From Petrolisthes cinctipes (lineage: Eukaryota > Arthropoda > Malacostraca > Decapoda > Porcellanidae), in NCBI GenBank assembly GCA_033782935.1, contig JAWQEG010000411.1, positions 1,733,501 to 1,797,500 on the forward strand: 64,000 bases of DNA. The letters run 5' to 3'. A model generated the notes under the pieces. The model ran no database searches. It saw nothing but the letters and a program-made list of their open reading frames with translations, and was not told the DNA's origin. Below are positions 9,710 to 22,790 of this stretch, piece after piece; position 1 is the stretch's first letter, and each line of letters begins with the position of its first letter. The position numbers and the translations under genes are program-made.

Positions 9710-12530
9710 GTACAGATTGCTTCTGGGACCCCAAAATATTGAATTTTCGGGTGTTTTGAGCCTGAATTTGAGATATAAACGGGTACAGAAGATACATGCA
9801 CATATTGACTTTGGGCACCAAAAATATCGATTTTCAGCATGTTTTGGGCCTGAATTTTGAAAATACTCTAACACGGAGTAGGCATGTACAGATCGCTTCT
9901 GGGACCCCAAAATATCGAATTTTCGGGTGTTTAGGGCCAGAATTTGAGATATAAACGGGTACAGAAGATGCATGCACATATCGACTTTTGGGCACCAAAA
10001 AGATCGATTTTCAGTATGTTTTTGGCCTGTATCTTGAAAATACTCTAACACGGAGTAGGCATGTACAGATACCTTTTCGGACCTCTAAATATCGAATTTT
10101 CGGGTGTTTTGGGACTGAATTTGAGATATCGATTTTTTGGCACCTAAAATGTCGATTTTTAGCATGTTTTTAGCCTATATTTTGAAAATATTCTAGCACA
10201 TCTACAGATTGCTTCTGGGACCCAAAAATATTGAATTTTCGGGTGTTTTGAGCCTGAATTTGAGATATAAACGGGTACTGAAGATGCATGCACATATCGA
10301 CTTTTGTGCACCTAAAAGATCGATTTTCAGTATGTTTTGAGCATGTATTTTGAAAATACTCTAACACGGAGTAGGCATGTACAGATACCTTCTGAGGCCT
10401 CTAAATATCGAATTTTCGGGTGTTTTGGGACTGAATTTGAGATATCGATTTTTTGGCACCTAAAATGTCGATTTTTAGCATGTTTTTAGCCTATATTTTG
10501 AAAATATTCTAGCACTGAGTAGGCATGTACAGATTGCTTCTGGGACCCCAAAATATTGAATTTTCGGGTGTTTTGATCCTGAATTTGAGATATAAACGGG
10601 TACAGAAGATACATGCACATATTGACTTTGGGTATCTAAAATATCGATTTTCAGCATGTTTTGGGCCTGTATTTTGAAAATACTCTAACACTGAGTAGGC
10701 ATGTACAGATTGCTTCTGGGACCCCAAAATATTGAATTTTTGGGTGTTTTGAACCTGAATTTGAGATATAAACGGGTACTGAAGATGCATGCACATATCG
10801 ACTTTTGTGCATCTAAAAGATCGATTTTCAGTATGTTTTGAGCATGTATTTTGAAAATACTCTAACACGGAGTAGGCATGTACACATCGCTTCTGGAACC
10901 CCTAAATATCGAATTTTCGGGTGTTTTGGGACTGAATTTGAGATATTTACTTTTTGGCACCTAAATGATCGATTTTTAGCATGTTTTTAGCCTATATTTT
11001 GAAAATATTCTAGCACTGAGTAGGCATGTACAGATTGCTTCTTGGACCCCAAAATATTGAATTTTCGGGTGTTTTGAGCCTGAATTTGAGATATAAACGG
11101 GTACAGAAGATACATGCACATATTGACTTTGGGCACCAAAAATATCGATTTTCAGCATGTTTTGGGCCTGAATTTTGAAAATACTCTAACACGGAGTAGG
11201 CATGTACAGATCGCTTCTGGGACCCCAAAATATCGAATTTTCGGGTGTTTAGGGCCAGAATTTGAGATATAAACGGGTACAGAAGATGCATGCACATATC
11301 GACTTTTGGGCACCTAAAAGATCGATTTTCAGTATGTTTTTGGCCTGTATTTTGAAAATACTCTAAAACGGAGTAGGCATGTACAGATACCTTCTGGGAC
11401 CTCTAAATATCGAATTTTCGGGTGTTTTGGGACTGAATTTGAGATATCGATTTTTTGGCACCTAAAATATCGATTTTCAGCATGTTTTTAGCCTATATTT
11501 TGAAAATATTCTAGCACTGTGTAGGCATGTACAGATTGCTTCTGGGACCCCAAAATATTGAATTTTCGGGTGTTTTGAGCCTGAATTTGAGATATAAACG
11601 GGTACAGAAGATACATGCACATATTGACTTTGGGCATCTAAAATATCGATTTTCATCATGTTTTGGGCCTGTATTTTGAAAATACTCTAACACTGAGTAG
11701 GCATGTACAGATTGCTTCTGGGACCCCAAAATATTGAATTTTCGGGTGTTTTGAGCCTGAATTTGAGATATAAACGGGTACTGAAGATGCATGCACATAT
11801 CGAGTTTTGTGCACCTAAAAGATCGATTTTCAGTATGTTTTGAGCATGTATTTTGAAAATACTCTAACACGGAGTATGCATGTACAGATCGCTTCTGGGA
11901 CCCCTAAATATCGAATTTTCGGGTGTTTTGGGACTGAATTTGAGATATCGACTTTTTGGCACCTAAAAGATCGATTTTTAGCATGTTTTTAGCCTATATT
12001 TTGAAAATATTCTAGCACTGAGTAGGTATGTACAGATTGCTTCTGGGACCCCAAAATATTGAATTTTCGGGTGTTTTGAGCCTGAATTTGAGATATAAAC
12101 GGGTACAGAAGATACATGCACATACTGACTTTGGGCACCAAAAATATCGATTTTCAGCATGTTTTGGGCCTGAATTTTGAAAATACTCTAACACGGAGTA
12201 GGCATGTACAGATCGCTTCTGGGACCCCAAAATATCGAATTTTCGGGTGTTTTGAGCCTGAATTTGAGATATAAACGGGTACTGAAGATGCATGCACATA
12301 TCGACTTTTGTGCACCTAAAAGATCGATTTTCAGTATGTTTTATGCATGTATTTTTAAAATACTCTAACACGGAGTAGGCATGTACAGATACCTTCTGGG
12401 ACCTCTAAATATTGAATTTTCGGGTGTTTTGGGACTGAATTTGAGATATCGATTTTTTGGCACCTAAAATGTCGATTTTTAGCATGTTTTTAGCCTATAT
12501 TTTGAAAATATTCTAGCACTGTGTAGGCAT
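9710..12530. repeat. 2821-bp tandem duplication, copy 1
   Basis: M3 anchors at 10159, 10475, 10976, 11477, 11978 and 12479 are all repeated exactly 2821 bp later. Shared private variants include gggcaccaaaaagatcg, gtatcttgaaaatac near 10030, ccttttcggacc near 10074, gcacatctacag near 10197, cttctgaggcc near 10390, gatatttactttttgg near 10944, and gtatttttaaaatac near 12350. One interval is 316 bp and the rest are 501-bp trimers. The only differences I noticed from copy 2 are cttcttggacc against cttctgggacc (11040 region) and cttctggg against cttatggg (9899 region). Confidence 0.93.
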
Positions 12531-15351
12531 GTACAGATTGCTTCTGGGACCCCAAAATATTGAATTTTCGGGTGTTTTGAGCCTGAATTTGAGATATAAA
12601 CGGGTACAGAAGATACATGCACATATTGACTTTGGGCACCAAAAATATCGATTTTCAGCATGTTTTGGGCCTGAATTTTGAAAATACTCTAACACGGAGT
12701 AGGCATGTACAGATCGCTTATGGGACCCCAAAATATCGAATTTTCGGGTGTTTAGGGCCAGAATTTGAGATATAAACGGGTACAGAAGATGCATGCACAT
12801 ATCGACTTTTGGGCACCAAAAAGATCGATTTTCAGTATGTTTTTGGCCTGTATCTTGAAAATACTCTAACACGGAGTAGGCATGTACAGATACCTTTTCG
12901 GACCTCTAAATATCGAATTTTCGGGTGTTTTGGGACTGAATTTGAGATATCGATTTTTTGGCACCTAAAATGTCGATTTTTAGCATGTTTTTAGCCTATA
13001 TTTTGAAAATATTCTAGCACATCTACAGATTGCTTCTGGGACCCAAAAATATTGAATTTTCGGGTGTTTTGAGCCTGAATTTGAGATATAAACGGGTACT
13101 GAAGATGCATGCACATATCGACTTTTGTGCACCTAAAAGATCGATTTTCAGTATGTTTTGAGCATGTATTTTGAAAATACTCTAACACGGAGTAGGCATG
13201 TACAGATACCTTCTGAGGCCTCTAAATATCGAATTTTCGGGTGTTTTGGGACTGAATTTGAGATATCGATTTTTTGGCACCTAAAATGTCGATTTTTAGC
13301 ATGTTTTTAGCCTATATTTTGAAAATATTCTAGCACTGAGTAGGCATGTACAGATTGCTTCTGGGACCCCAAAATATTGAATTTTCGGGTGTTTTGATCC
13401 TGAATTTGAGATATAAACGGGTACAGAAGATACATGCACATATTGACTTTGGGTATCTAAAATATCGATTTTCAGCATGTTTTGGGCCTGTATTTTGAAA
13501 ATACTCTAACACTGAGTAGGCATGTACAGATTGCTTCTGGGACCCCAAAATATTGAATTTTTGGGTGTTTTGAACCTGAATTTGAGATATAAACGGGTAC
13601 TGAAGATGCATGCACATATCGACTTTTGTGCATCTAAAAGATCGATTTTCAGTATGTTTTGAGCATGTATTTTGAAAATACTCTAACACGGAGTAGGCAT
13701 GTACACATCGCTTCTGGAACCCCTAAATATCGAATTTTCGGGTGTTTTGGGACTGAATTTGAGATATTTACTTTTTGGCACCTAAATGATCGATTTTTAG
13801 CATGTTTTTAGCCTATATTTTGAAAATATTCTAGCACTGAGTAGGCATGTACAGATTGCTTCTGGGACCCCAAAATATTGAATTTTCGGGTGTTTTGAGC
13901 CTGAATTTGAGATATAAACGGGTACAGAAGATACATGCACATATTGACTTTGGGCACCAAAAATATCGATTTTCAGCATGTTTTGGGCCTGAATTTTGAA
14001 AATACTCTAACACGGAGTAGGCATGTACAGATCGCTTCTGGGACCCCAAAATATCGAATTTTCGGGTGTTTAGGGCCAGAATTTGAGATATAAACGGGTA
14101 CAGAAGATGCATGCACATATCGACTTTTGGGCACCTAAAAGATCGATTTTCAGTATGTTTTTGGCCTGTATTTTGAAAATACTCTAAAACGGAGTAGGCA
14201 TGTACAGATACCTTCTGGGACCTCTAAATATCGAATTTTCGGGTGTTTTGGGACTGAATTTGAGATATCGATTTTTTGGCACCTAAAATATCGATTTTCA
14301 GCATGTTTTTAGCCTATATTTTGAAAATATTCTAGCACTGTGTAGGCATGTACAGATTGCTTCTGGGACCCCAAAATATTGAATTTTCGGGTGTTTTGAG
14401 CCTGAATTTGAGATATAAACGGGTACAGAAGATACATGCACATATTGACTTTGGGCATCTAAAATATCGATTTTCATCATGTTTTGGGCCTGTATTTTGA
14501 AAATACTCTAACACTGAGTAGGCATGTACAGATTGCTTCTGGGACCCCAAAATATTGAATTTTCGGGTGTTTTGAGCCTGAATTTGAGATATAAACGGGT
14601 ACTGAAGATGCATGCACATATCGAGTTTTGTGCACCTAAAAGATCGATTTTCAGTATGTTTTGAGCATGTATTTTGAAAATACTCTAACACGGAGTATGC
14701 ATGTACAGATCGCTTCTGGGACCCCTAAATATCGAATTTTCGGGTGTTTTGGGACTGAATTTGAGATATCGACTTTTTGGCACCTAAAAGATCGATTTTT
14801 AGCATGTTTTTAGCCTATATTTTGAAAATATTCTAGCACTGAGTAGGTATGTACAGATTGCTTCTGGGACCCCAAAATATTGAATTTTCGGGTGTTTTGA
14901 GCCTGAATTTGAGATATAAACGGGTACAGAAGATACATGCACATACTGACTTTGGGCACCAAAAATATCGATTTTCAGCATGTTTTGGGCCTGAATTTTG
15001 AAAATACTCTAACACGGAGTAGGCATGTACAGATCGCTTCTGGGACCCCAAAATATCGAATTTTCGGGTGTTTTGAGCCTGAATTTGAGATATAAACGGG
15101 TACTGAAGATGCATGCACATATCGACTTTTGTGCACCTAAAAGATCGATTTTCAGTATGTTTTATGCATGTATTTTTAAAATACTCTAACACGGAGTAGG
15201 CATGTACAGATACCTTCTGGGACCTCTAAATATTGAATTTTCGGGTGTTTTGGGACTGAATTTGAGATATCGATTTTTTGGCACCTAAAATGTCGATTTT
15301 TAGCATGTTTTTAGCCTATATTTTGAAAATATTCTAGCACTGTGTAGGCAT
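12531..15351. repeat. 2821-bp tandem duplication, copy 2
   Basis: This stretch aligns without gaps to 9710-12530 at an offset of 2821 bp. All private variants listed for copy 1 are present. Alignment breaks on the left at 12531, where copy 1 has the 10-bp-deleted junction gcactgtacag and copy 2 has gcactgtgtaggcatgtacag. That is the point where the duplication joins the end of copy 1. The unit is not a multiple of 501, because it contains a 316-bp interval with a 9-bp deletion. Confidence 0.93.
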
Positions 15352-16339
15352 GTACAGATTGCTTCTGGGACCCCAAAATATTGAATTTTCGGGTGTTTTG
15401 AGCCTGAATTTGAGATATAAACGGGTACAGAAGATACATGCACATATTGACTTTGGGCACCAAAAATATCGATTTTCAGCATGTTTTGGGCCTGAATTTT
15501 GAAAATACTCTAACACGGAGTAGGCATGTACAGATCGCTTCTGGGACCCCAAAATAACGAATTTTCGGGTGTTTAGGGCCAGAATTTGAGATATAAACGG
15601 GTACAGAAGATGCATGCACATATCGACTTTTGGGCACCTAAAAGATCGATTTTCAGTATGTTTTTGGCCTGTATTTTGAAAATACTCTAAAACGGAGTAG
15701 GCATGTACAGATACCTTCTGGGACCTCTAAATATCGAATTTTCGGGTGTTTTGGGACTGAATTTGAGATATCGATTTTTTGGCACCTAAAATATCGATTT
15801 TCAGCATGTTTTTAGCCTATATTTTGAAAATATTCTAGCACTGTGTAGGCATGTACAGATTGCTTCTGGGACCCCAAAATATTGAATTTTCGGGTGTTTT
15901 GAGCCTGAATTTGAGATATAAACGGGTACAGAAGATACATGCACATATTGACTTTGGGCATCTAAAATATCGATTTTCAGCATGTTTTGGGCCTGTATTT
16001 TGAAAATACTCTAACACTGAGTAGGCATGTACAGATTGCTTCTGGGACCCCAAAATATTGAATTTTCGGGTGTTTTGAGCCTGAATTTGAGATATAAACG
16101 GGTACTGACGATGCATGCACATATCGACTTTTGTGCACCTAAAAGATCGATTTTCAGTATGTTTTGAGCATGTATTTTGAAAATACTCTAACACGGAGTA
16201 GGCATTTACAGATCGCTTCTGGGACCCCTAAATATCGAATTTTCGGGTGTTTTGGGACTGAATTTGAGATATCGACTTTTTGGCACCTAAAAGATCGATT
16301 TTTAGCATGTTTTTAGCCTATATTTTGAAAATATTCTAG
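15352..16339. repeat. Array block: two regular trimers
   Basis: M3 anchors at 15300, 15801 and 16302 give two 501-bp trimers with subtypes as in the 1002-bp unit (M1c, M2a, M3a, M1t, M2b, M3b). Private changes are aaaataacgaa near 15551 and gtactgacgatgc near 16105. The ggcatttacag variant near 16200 begins the similarity to 8.4 kb. Confidence 0.88.
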
Positions 16340-19300
16340 CACTGTACAGATTGCTTCTGGGACCCCAAAATATTGAATTTTCGGGTGTTTTGAGCCTGAA
16401 TTTGAGATATAAACGGGTACAGAAGATACATGCACATATTGACTTTGGGCACCAAAAATATCGATTTTCAGCATGTTTTGGGCCTGAATTTTGAAAATAC
16501 TCTAACACGGAGTAGGCATGTACAGATCGCTTCTGGGACCCCAAAATATCGAATTTTCGGGTGTTTAGGGCCAGAATTTGAGATATAAACGGGTACAGAA
16601 GATGCATGCACTTTTGGGCACCTAAAAGATCGATTTTCAGTGTGTTTTTGGCCTGTATTTTGAAAATACTCTAACACGGAGTAGGCATGTACAGATACCT
16701 TCTGGGACCTCTAAATATCGAATTTTCGGGTGTTTTGGGACTGAATTTGAGATATCGATTTTTTGGCACCTAAAATGTCGATTTTTAGCATGTTTTTAGC
16801 CTATATTTTGAAAATATTCTACCACTGAGTAGGCATGTACAGATTGCTTCTGGGACCCCAAAATATTGAATTTTCGGGTGTTTTGAGCCTGAATTTGAGA
16901 TATAAACGGGTACAGAAGATACATGCACATATTGACTTTGGGCATCTAAAATATCGATTTTCAGCATGTTTTGGGCCTGTATTTTGAAAATACTCTAACA
17001 CTGAGTAGGCATGTACAGATTGCTTCTGGGACCCCAAAATATTGAATTTTCGGGTATTTTGAGCCTGAATTTGAGATATAAACGGGTACTGAAGATGCAT
17101 GCACATATCGACTTTTGTGCACCTAAAAGATCGATTTTCAGTATGTTTTGAGCATGTATTTTGAAAATACTCTAACACGGAGTAGGCATGTACAGATCGC
17201 TTCTGGGACCCCTAAATATCGAATTTTCGGGTGTTTTGGGACTGAATTTGAGATATCGACTTTTTGGCACCTAAAAGATCGATTTTTAGCATGTTTTTAG
17301 CCTATATTTTGAAAATATTCTAGCACTGTGCAGATTGCTTCTGGGACCCCAAAATATTGAATTTTCGGTTGTTTTGAGCCTGAATTTGAGATATAAACGG
17401 GTACTGAAGATGCATGCACATATCGACTTTTGTGCACCTAAAAGATCGATTTTCAGTATGTTTTGAGCATGTATTTTGAAAATACTCTAACACGGAGTAG
17501 GCATGTACACATCGCTTCTGGGACCCCTAAATATCGAATTTTCGGGTGTTTTGGGACTGAATTTGAGATATCGACTTTTTGGCACCTAAAAGATCGATTT
17601 TTAGCATGTTTTTAGCCTATATTTTGAAAATATTCTAGCACTGTACAGATTGCTTCTGGGACCCCAAAATATTGAATTTTCGGGTGTTTTGAGCCTGAAT
17701 TTGAGATATAAACGGGTACAGAAGATACATGCACATATTGACTTTGGGTATCTAAAATATCGATTTTCAGCATGTTTTGGGCCTGTATTTTGAAAATACT
17801 CTAACACTGAGTAGGCATGTACAGATTGCTTCTGGGACCCCAAAATATTGAATTTTCGGGTGTTTTGAACCTGAATTTGAGATATAAACGGGTACTGAAG
17901 ATGCATGCACATATCGACTTTTGTGCATCTAAAAGATCGATTTTCAGTATGTTTTGAGCATGTATTTTTGAAAATACTCTAACACGGAGTAGGCATGTAC
18001 ACATCGCTTCTGGAACCCCTAAATATCGAATTTTCGGGTGTTATGGGACTGAATTTGAGATATCGACTTTTTGGCACCTAAATGATCGATTTTTAGCATA
18101 TTTTTAGCCTATATTTTGAAAATATTCTAGCACTGAGTACCTATGTACAGATTGCTTCTGGGACCACAAAATATTGAATTATCGGGTGTTTTGAGCCTGA
18201 ATTTGAGATATAAACGGGTACAGAAGATACATGCACATATTGACTTTGGGCACCAAAAATATCGATTTTCAGCATGTTTTGGGCCTGAATTTTGAAAATA
18301 CTCTAACACGGAGTAGGCATGTACAGATACCTTCTGGGACCCCAAAATATCGAATTTTCGGGTGTTTAGGGCCAGAATTTGAGATATAAACGGGTACAGA
18401 AGATGCATGCACATATCGACTTTTGGGCACCTAAAAGATCGATTTTCAGTATGTTTTTGGCCTGTATTTTGAAAATACTCTAACACGGAGTAGGCATGTA
18501 CAGACACCTTCTGGGACCTCTAAATATCGAATTTTCGGGTGGTATGGGACTGAATTTGAGATATCGATTTTTTGGCACCTATAATATCGATTTTTAGCAT
18601 GTTTTTAAAAAGCCTATATTTTGAAAATATTCTAGCACTGTGTAGGCATGTACAGATTGCTTCTGGGACCCCAAAATATTGAATTTTCGGGTGTTTTGAG
18701 CCTGAATTTGAGATATAAACGGGTACTGAAGATGCATGCACATATCGACTTTTGTGCACCTAAAAGATCGATTTTCAGTATGTTTTGAGCATGTATTTTG
18801 AAAATACTCTAACACGGAGTAGGCATGTACAGATCGCTTCTGGGACCCCTAAATATCGAATTTTTGAGTGTTTTGGGACTGAATTTGAGATATCGACTTT
18901 TTGGCACCTAAAAGATCGATTTTTAGCATGTTTTTATCCTATATTTTGAAAATATTCTAGCACTGAGTAGGCATGTACAGATTGCTTCTGGGACCCCAAA
19001 ATATTGAATTTTCGGGTGTTTTGAGCCTGAATTTGAGATATAAACGGGTACAGAAGATGCATGCACATATCGACTTTTGGGCACCTAAAAGATCGATTTT
19101 CAGTATGTTCTTGGCCTGTATTTTGAAAATACTCTAACACTGAGTAGGCATGTACAGATACCTTCTGGGACCCCAAAATATTGAATTTTCGGGTGTTTTG
19201 AGCCTGAATTTGAGATATAAACGGGTACTGTTGATGCATGCACATATCGACTTTTGTGCACCTAAAAGATCGATTTTCAGTATATTTTGAGCATGTATTT

Positions 19301-20286
19301 TGAAAATACTCTAACACGGAGTAGGCATGTACAGATCACTTCTGGGACCCCTAAATATCGAATTTTCGGGTGTTTTGGGACTGAATTTGAGATATCGACT
19401 TTTTGGCACCTAAAAGATCGATTTTTAGTATGTTTTTAGCCTATATTTTGAAAATATTCTAGCACTGTACAGAGTGCTTCTGGGACCCCAAAATATTGAA
19501 TTTTCGGGTGTTTTGAGCCTGAATTTGAGATATAAACGGGTACAGAAGATGCATGCACATATCGACTTTTGGGCACCTGAAAGATCGATTTTCAGTATGT
19601 TTTTGGCCTGTATTTTGAAAATACTCTAACACGGAGTAGGCATGTACAGATACCTTCTGGGACCTCTAAATATCGAATTTTCGGGTGTTATGGGACTGAA
19701 TTTGAGATATCGATTTTGTGGCACCTATAATATCGATTTTTAGCATGTTTTTAGCCTATATTTTGAAAATATTTTAGCACTGTGTAGGCATGTACAGATT
19801 GCTTCTGGGACCCCAAAATATTGAATTTTCGGGTGTTTTGAGCCTGGATTTGAGATATAAACGGGTACAGAAGATACATGCACATATTGACTTTGGGCAT
19901 CTAAAATATCGATTTTCAGCATGTTTTGGGCCTGTATTTTGAAAATACTCTAACACTGAGTAGGCATGTACAGATTGCTTCTGGGACCCCAAAATATCGA
20001 ATTTTCGGGTGTTTAGGGCCAGAATTTGAAATATAAACGGGTACAGAAGATGCATGCACATATCGACTTTTGGGCACCTAAAAGATCGATTTTTAGCATG
20101 TTTTTGGCCTGTATTTTGAAAATACTCTAACAAGGAGTAGGCATGTACAGATACCATCTGGGACCTCTAAATATCGAATTTTCGGGTGTTTTGGGACTGA
20201 ATTTGAGATATCGATTTTTTGGCACCTAAAATGTCGATTTTTAGCATGTTTTTAGCCTATATTTTGAAAATATTCTAGCACTGAGT
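16340..20286. repeat. Array block: mosaic of trimers and dimers, partly copied from 8.3-9.7 kb and 10.5-10.9 kb
   Basis: Intervals between M3 anchors are 483, 501, 315, 492, 501, 329, 502, 315 and 501. The 483-bp interval at 16302-16785 repeats 8554-9037 (offset 7748), including both the 10-bp and 8-bp deletions. The 315-bp dimer at 17286-17601 repeats 9353-9668 (offset 7933). From about 17.74 kb, gggtatctaaa, ttgaacctg and gtgcatctaaa match 10.63-10.81 kb (offset 7116). The 329-bp interval carries a 4-bp AAAA insertion at about 18607. The variant ggtatggg, near 18540, reappears at about 24180, 27178 and 30173. Confidence 0.85.
18602..18612 (+). other. 4-bp A insertion in an M3a tail
   Basis: The usual gtttttagcc reads gtttttaaaaagcc, lengthening the interval to the next M3 to 329 bp. 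I saw no second copy, so the change is probably younger than the surrounding duplications. Confidence 0.8.
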
Positions 20287-22790
20287 AGGCATGTACAGAT
20301 TGCTTCTGGGACCCCAAAATATTGAATTTTCGGGTGTTTTGAGCCTGAATTTGAGATATAAACGGGTACAGAAGATACATGCACATATTGACTTTGGGCA
20401 TCTAAAATATCGATTTTCAGCATGTTTTGGGCCTGTATTTTGAAAATACTCTAACACTGAGTAGGCATGTACAGATTGCTTCTGGGACCCCAAAATATTG
20501 AATTTTCGGGTGTTTTGAGCCTGAATTTGAGATATAAACGGGTACTGAAGATGCATGCACATATCGACTTTTGTTCACCTAAAAGATCGATTTTCAGTAT
20601 GTTTTGAGCATGTATTTTGAAAATACTGAAACACGGAGTAGGCATGTACAGATCGCTTCTGGGACCCCTAAATATCGAATTTTCGGGTGTTTTGGGACTG
20701 AATTTGAGATATCGATTTTTTGGCACCTAAAAGATCGATTTTTAGCATGTTTTTAGCCTATATTTTGAAAATATTCTAGCACTGAGTAGGCATGTACAGA
20801 TTGCTTCTGGGACCCCAAAATATTGAATTTTCGGGTGTTTTGAGCCTGAATTTGAGATATAAACGGGTACAGAAGATACATGCACATATTGACTTTGGGC
20901 ACCAAAAATATCGATTTTCAGCATGTTTAGGGCCTGAATTTTGAAAATACTCTAACACGGAGTAGGCATGTACAGATTGCTTCTGGGACCCCAAAATATC
21001 GAATTTTCGGGTGTTTAGGGCCAGAATTTGAAATATAAACGGGTACAGAAGATGCATGCACATATCGACTTTTGGGCACCTAAAAGATCGATTTTTAGCA
21101 TGTTTTTGGCCTGTATTTTGAAAATACTCTAACAAGGAGTAGGCATGTACAGATACCATCTGGGACCTCTAAATATCGAATTTTCGGGTGTTTTGGGACT
21201 GAATTTGAGATATCGATTTTTTGGCACCTAAAATGTCGATTTTTAGCATGTTTTTAGCCTATATTTTGAAAATATTCTAGCACTGAGTAGGCATGTACAG
21301 ATTGCTTCTGGGACCCCAAAATATTGAATTTTCGGGTGTTTTGAGCCTGAATTTGAGATATAAACGGGTACAGAAGATACATGCACATATTGACTTTGGG
21401 CATCTAAAATATCGATTTTCAGCATGTTTTGGGCCTGTATTTTGAAAATACTCTAACACTGAGTAGGCATGTACAGATTGCTTCTGGGACCCCAAAATAT
21501 TGAATTTTCGGGTGTTTTGAGCCTGAATTTGAGATATAAACGGGTACTGAAGATGCATGCACATATCGACTTTTGTTCACCTAAAAGATCGATTTTCAGT
21601 ATGTTTTGAGCATGTATTTTGAAAATACTGAAACACGGAGTAGGCATGTACAGATCGCTTCTGGGACCCCTAAATATCGAATTTTCGGGTGTTTTGGGAC
21701 TGAATTTGAGATATCGATTTTTTGGCACCTAAAAGATCGATTTTTAGCATGTTTTTAGCCTATATTTTGAAAATATTCTAGCACTGAGTAGGCATGTACA
21801 GATTGCTTCTGGGACCCCAAAATATTGAATTTTCGGGTGTTTTGAGCCTGAATTTGAGATATAAACGGGTACAGAAGATACATGCACATATTGACTTTGG
21901 GCACCAAAAATATCGATTTTCAGCATGTTTTGGGCCTGAATTTTGAAAATACTCTAACACGGAGTAGGCATGTACAGATCGCTTCTGGGACCCCAAAATA
22001 TCGAATTTTCGGGTGTTTAGGGCCAGAATTTGAGATATAAACGGGTACAGAAGATGCATGCACATATCGACTTTTGGGCACCTAAAAGATCGATTTTCAG
22101 TATGTTTTTGGCCTGTATTTTGAAAATACTCTAACACGGAGTAGGCATGTACAGATACCTTCTGGGACCTCTAAATATCGAATTTTCGGGTGTTTTGGGA
22201 CTGAATTTGAGATATCGATTTTTTGGCACCTAAAATGTCGATTTTTAGTATGTTTTTAGCCTATATTTTGAAAATATTCTACCACTGAGTAGGCATGTAC
22301 AGATTGCTTCTGGGACCCCAAAATATTGAATTTTCGGGTGTTTTGAGCCTGAATTTGAGATATAAACGGGTACAGAAGATACATGCACATATTGACTTTG
22401 GGCATCTAAAATATCGATTTTCAGCATGTTTTGGGCCTGTATTTTGAAAATACTCTAACACTGAGTAGGCATGTACAGATTGCTTCTGGGACCCCAAAAT
22501 ATTGAATTTTCGGGTGTTTTGAGCCTGAATTTGAGATATAAACGGGTACTGAAGATGCATGCACATATCGACTTTTGTGCACCTAAAAGATCGATTTTCA
22601 GTATGTTTTGAGCATGTATTTTGAAAATACTGAAACACGTAGTAGGCATGTACAGATCGCTTCTGGGACCCCTAAATATCGAATTTTCGGGTGTTTTGGG
22701 ACTGAATTTGAGATATCGATTTTTTGGCACCTAAAAGATCGATTTTTAGCATGTTTTTAGCCTATATTTTGAAAATATTCTAGCACTGTA
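20287..22790. repeat. 1002-bp six-monomer unit, two and a half tandem copies
   Basis: Five consecutive 501-bp trimers (M3 anchors 20241 to 22746) repeat at an offset of 1002 bp. Shared private variants are tactgaaacacgg near 20626, 21628 and 22630, gataccatctggg near 20150 and 21152, gttcacctaaaag near 20574 and 21576, and ttgaaatataaacgg near 20028 and 21030. The third partial copy differs (accactgag near 22280, acgtagtagg near 22640). This is independent of the 1002-bp amplification at 4768-7773, because the private variants differ. Confidence 0.9.

Noticed and set aside
9988..10173. Plus-strand frame repeated at 12809-12994
   Set aside because: Exact recurrence at 2821 bp is explained by the segmental duplication. 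The frame crosses monomer boundaries and has no independent coding evidence.
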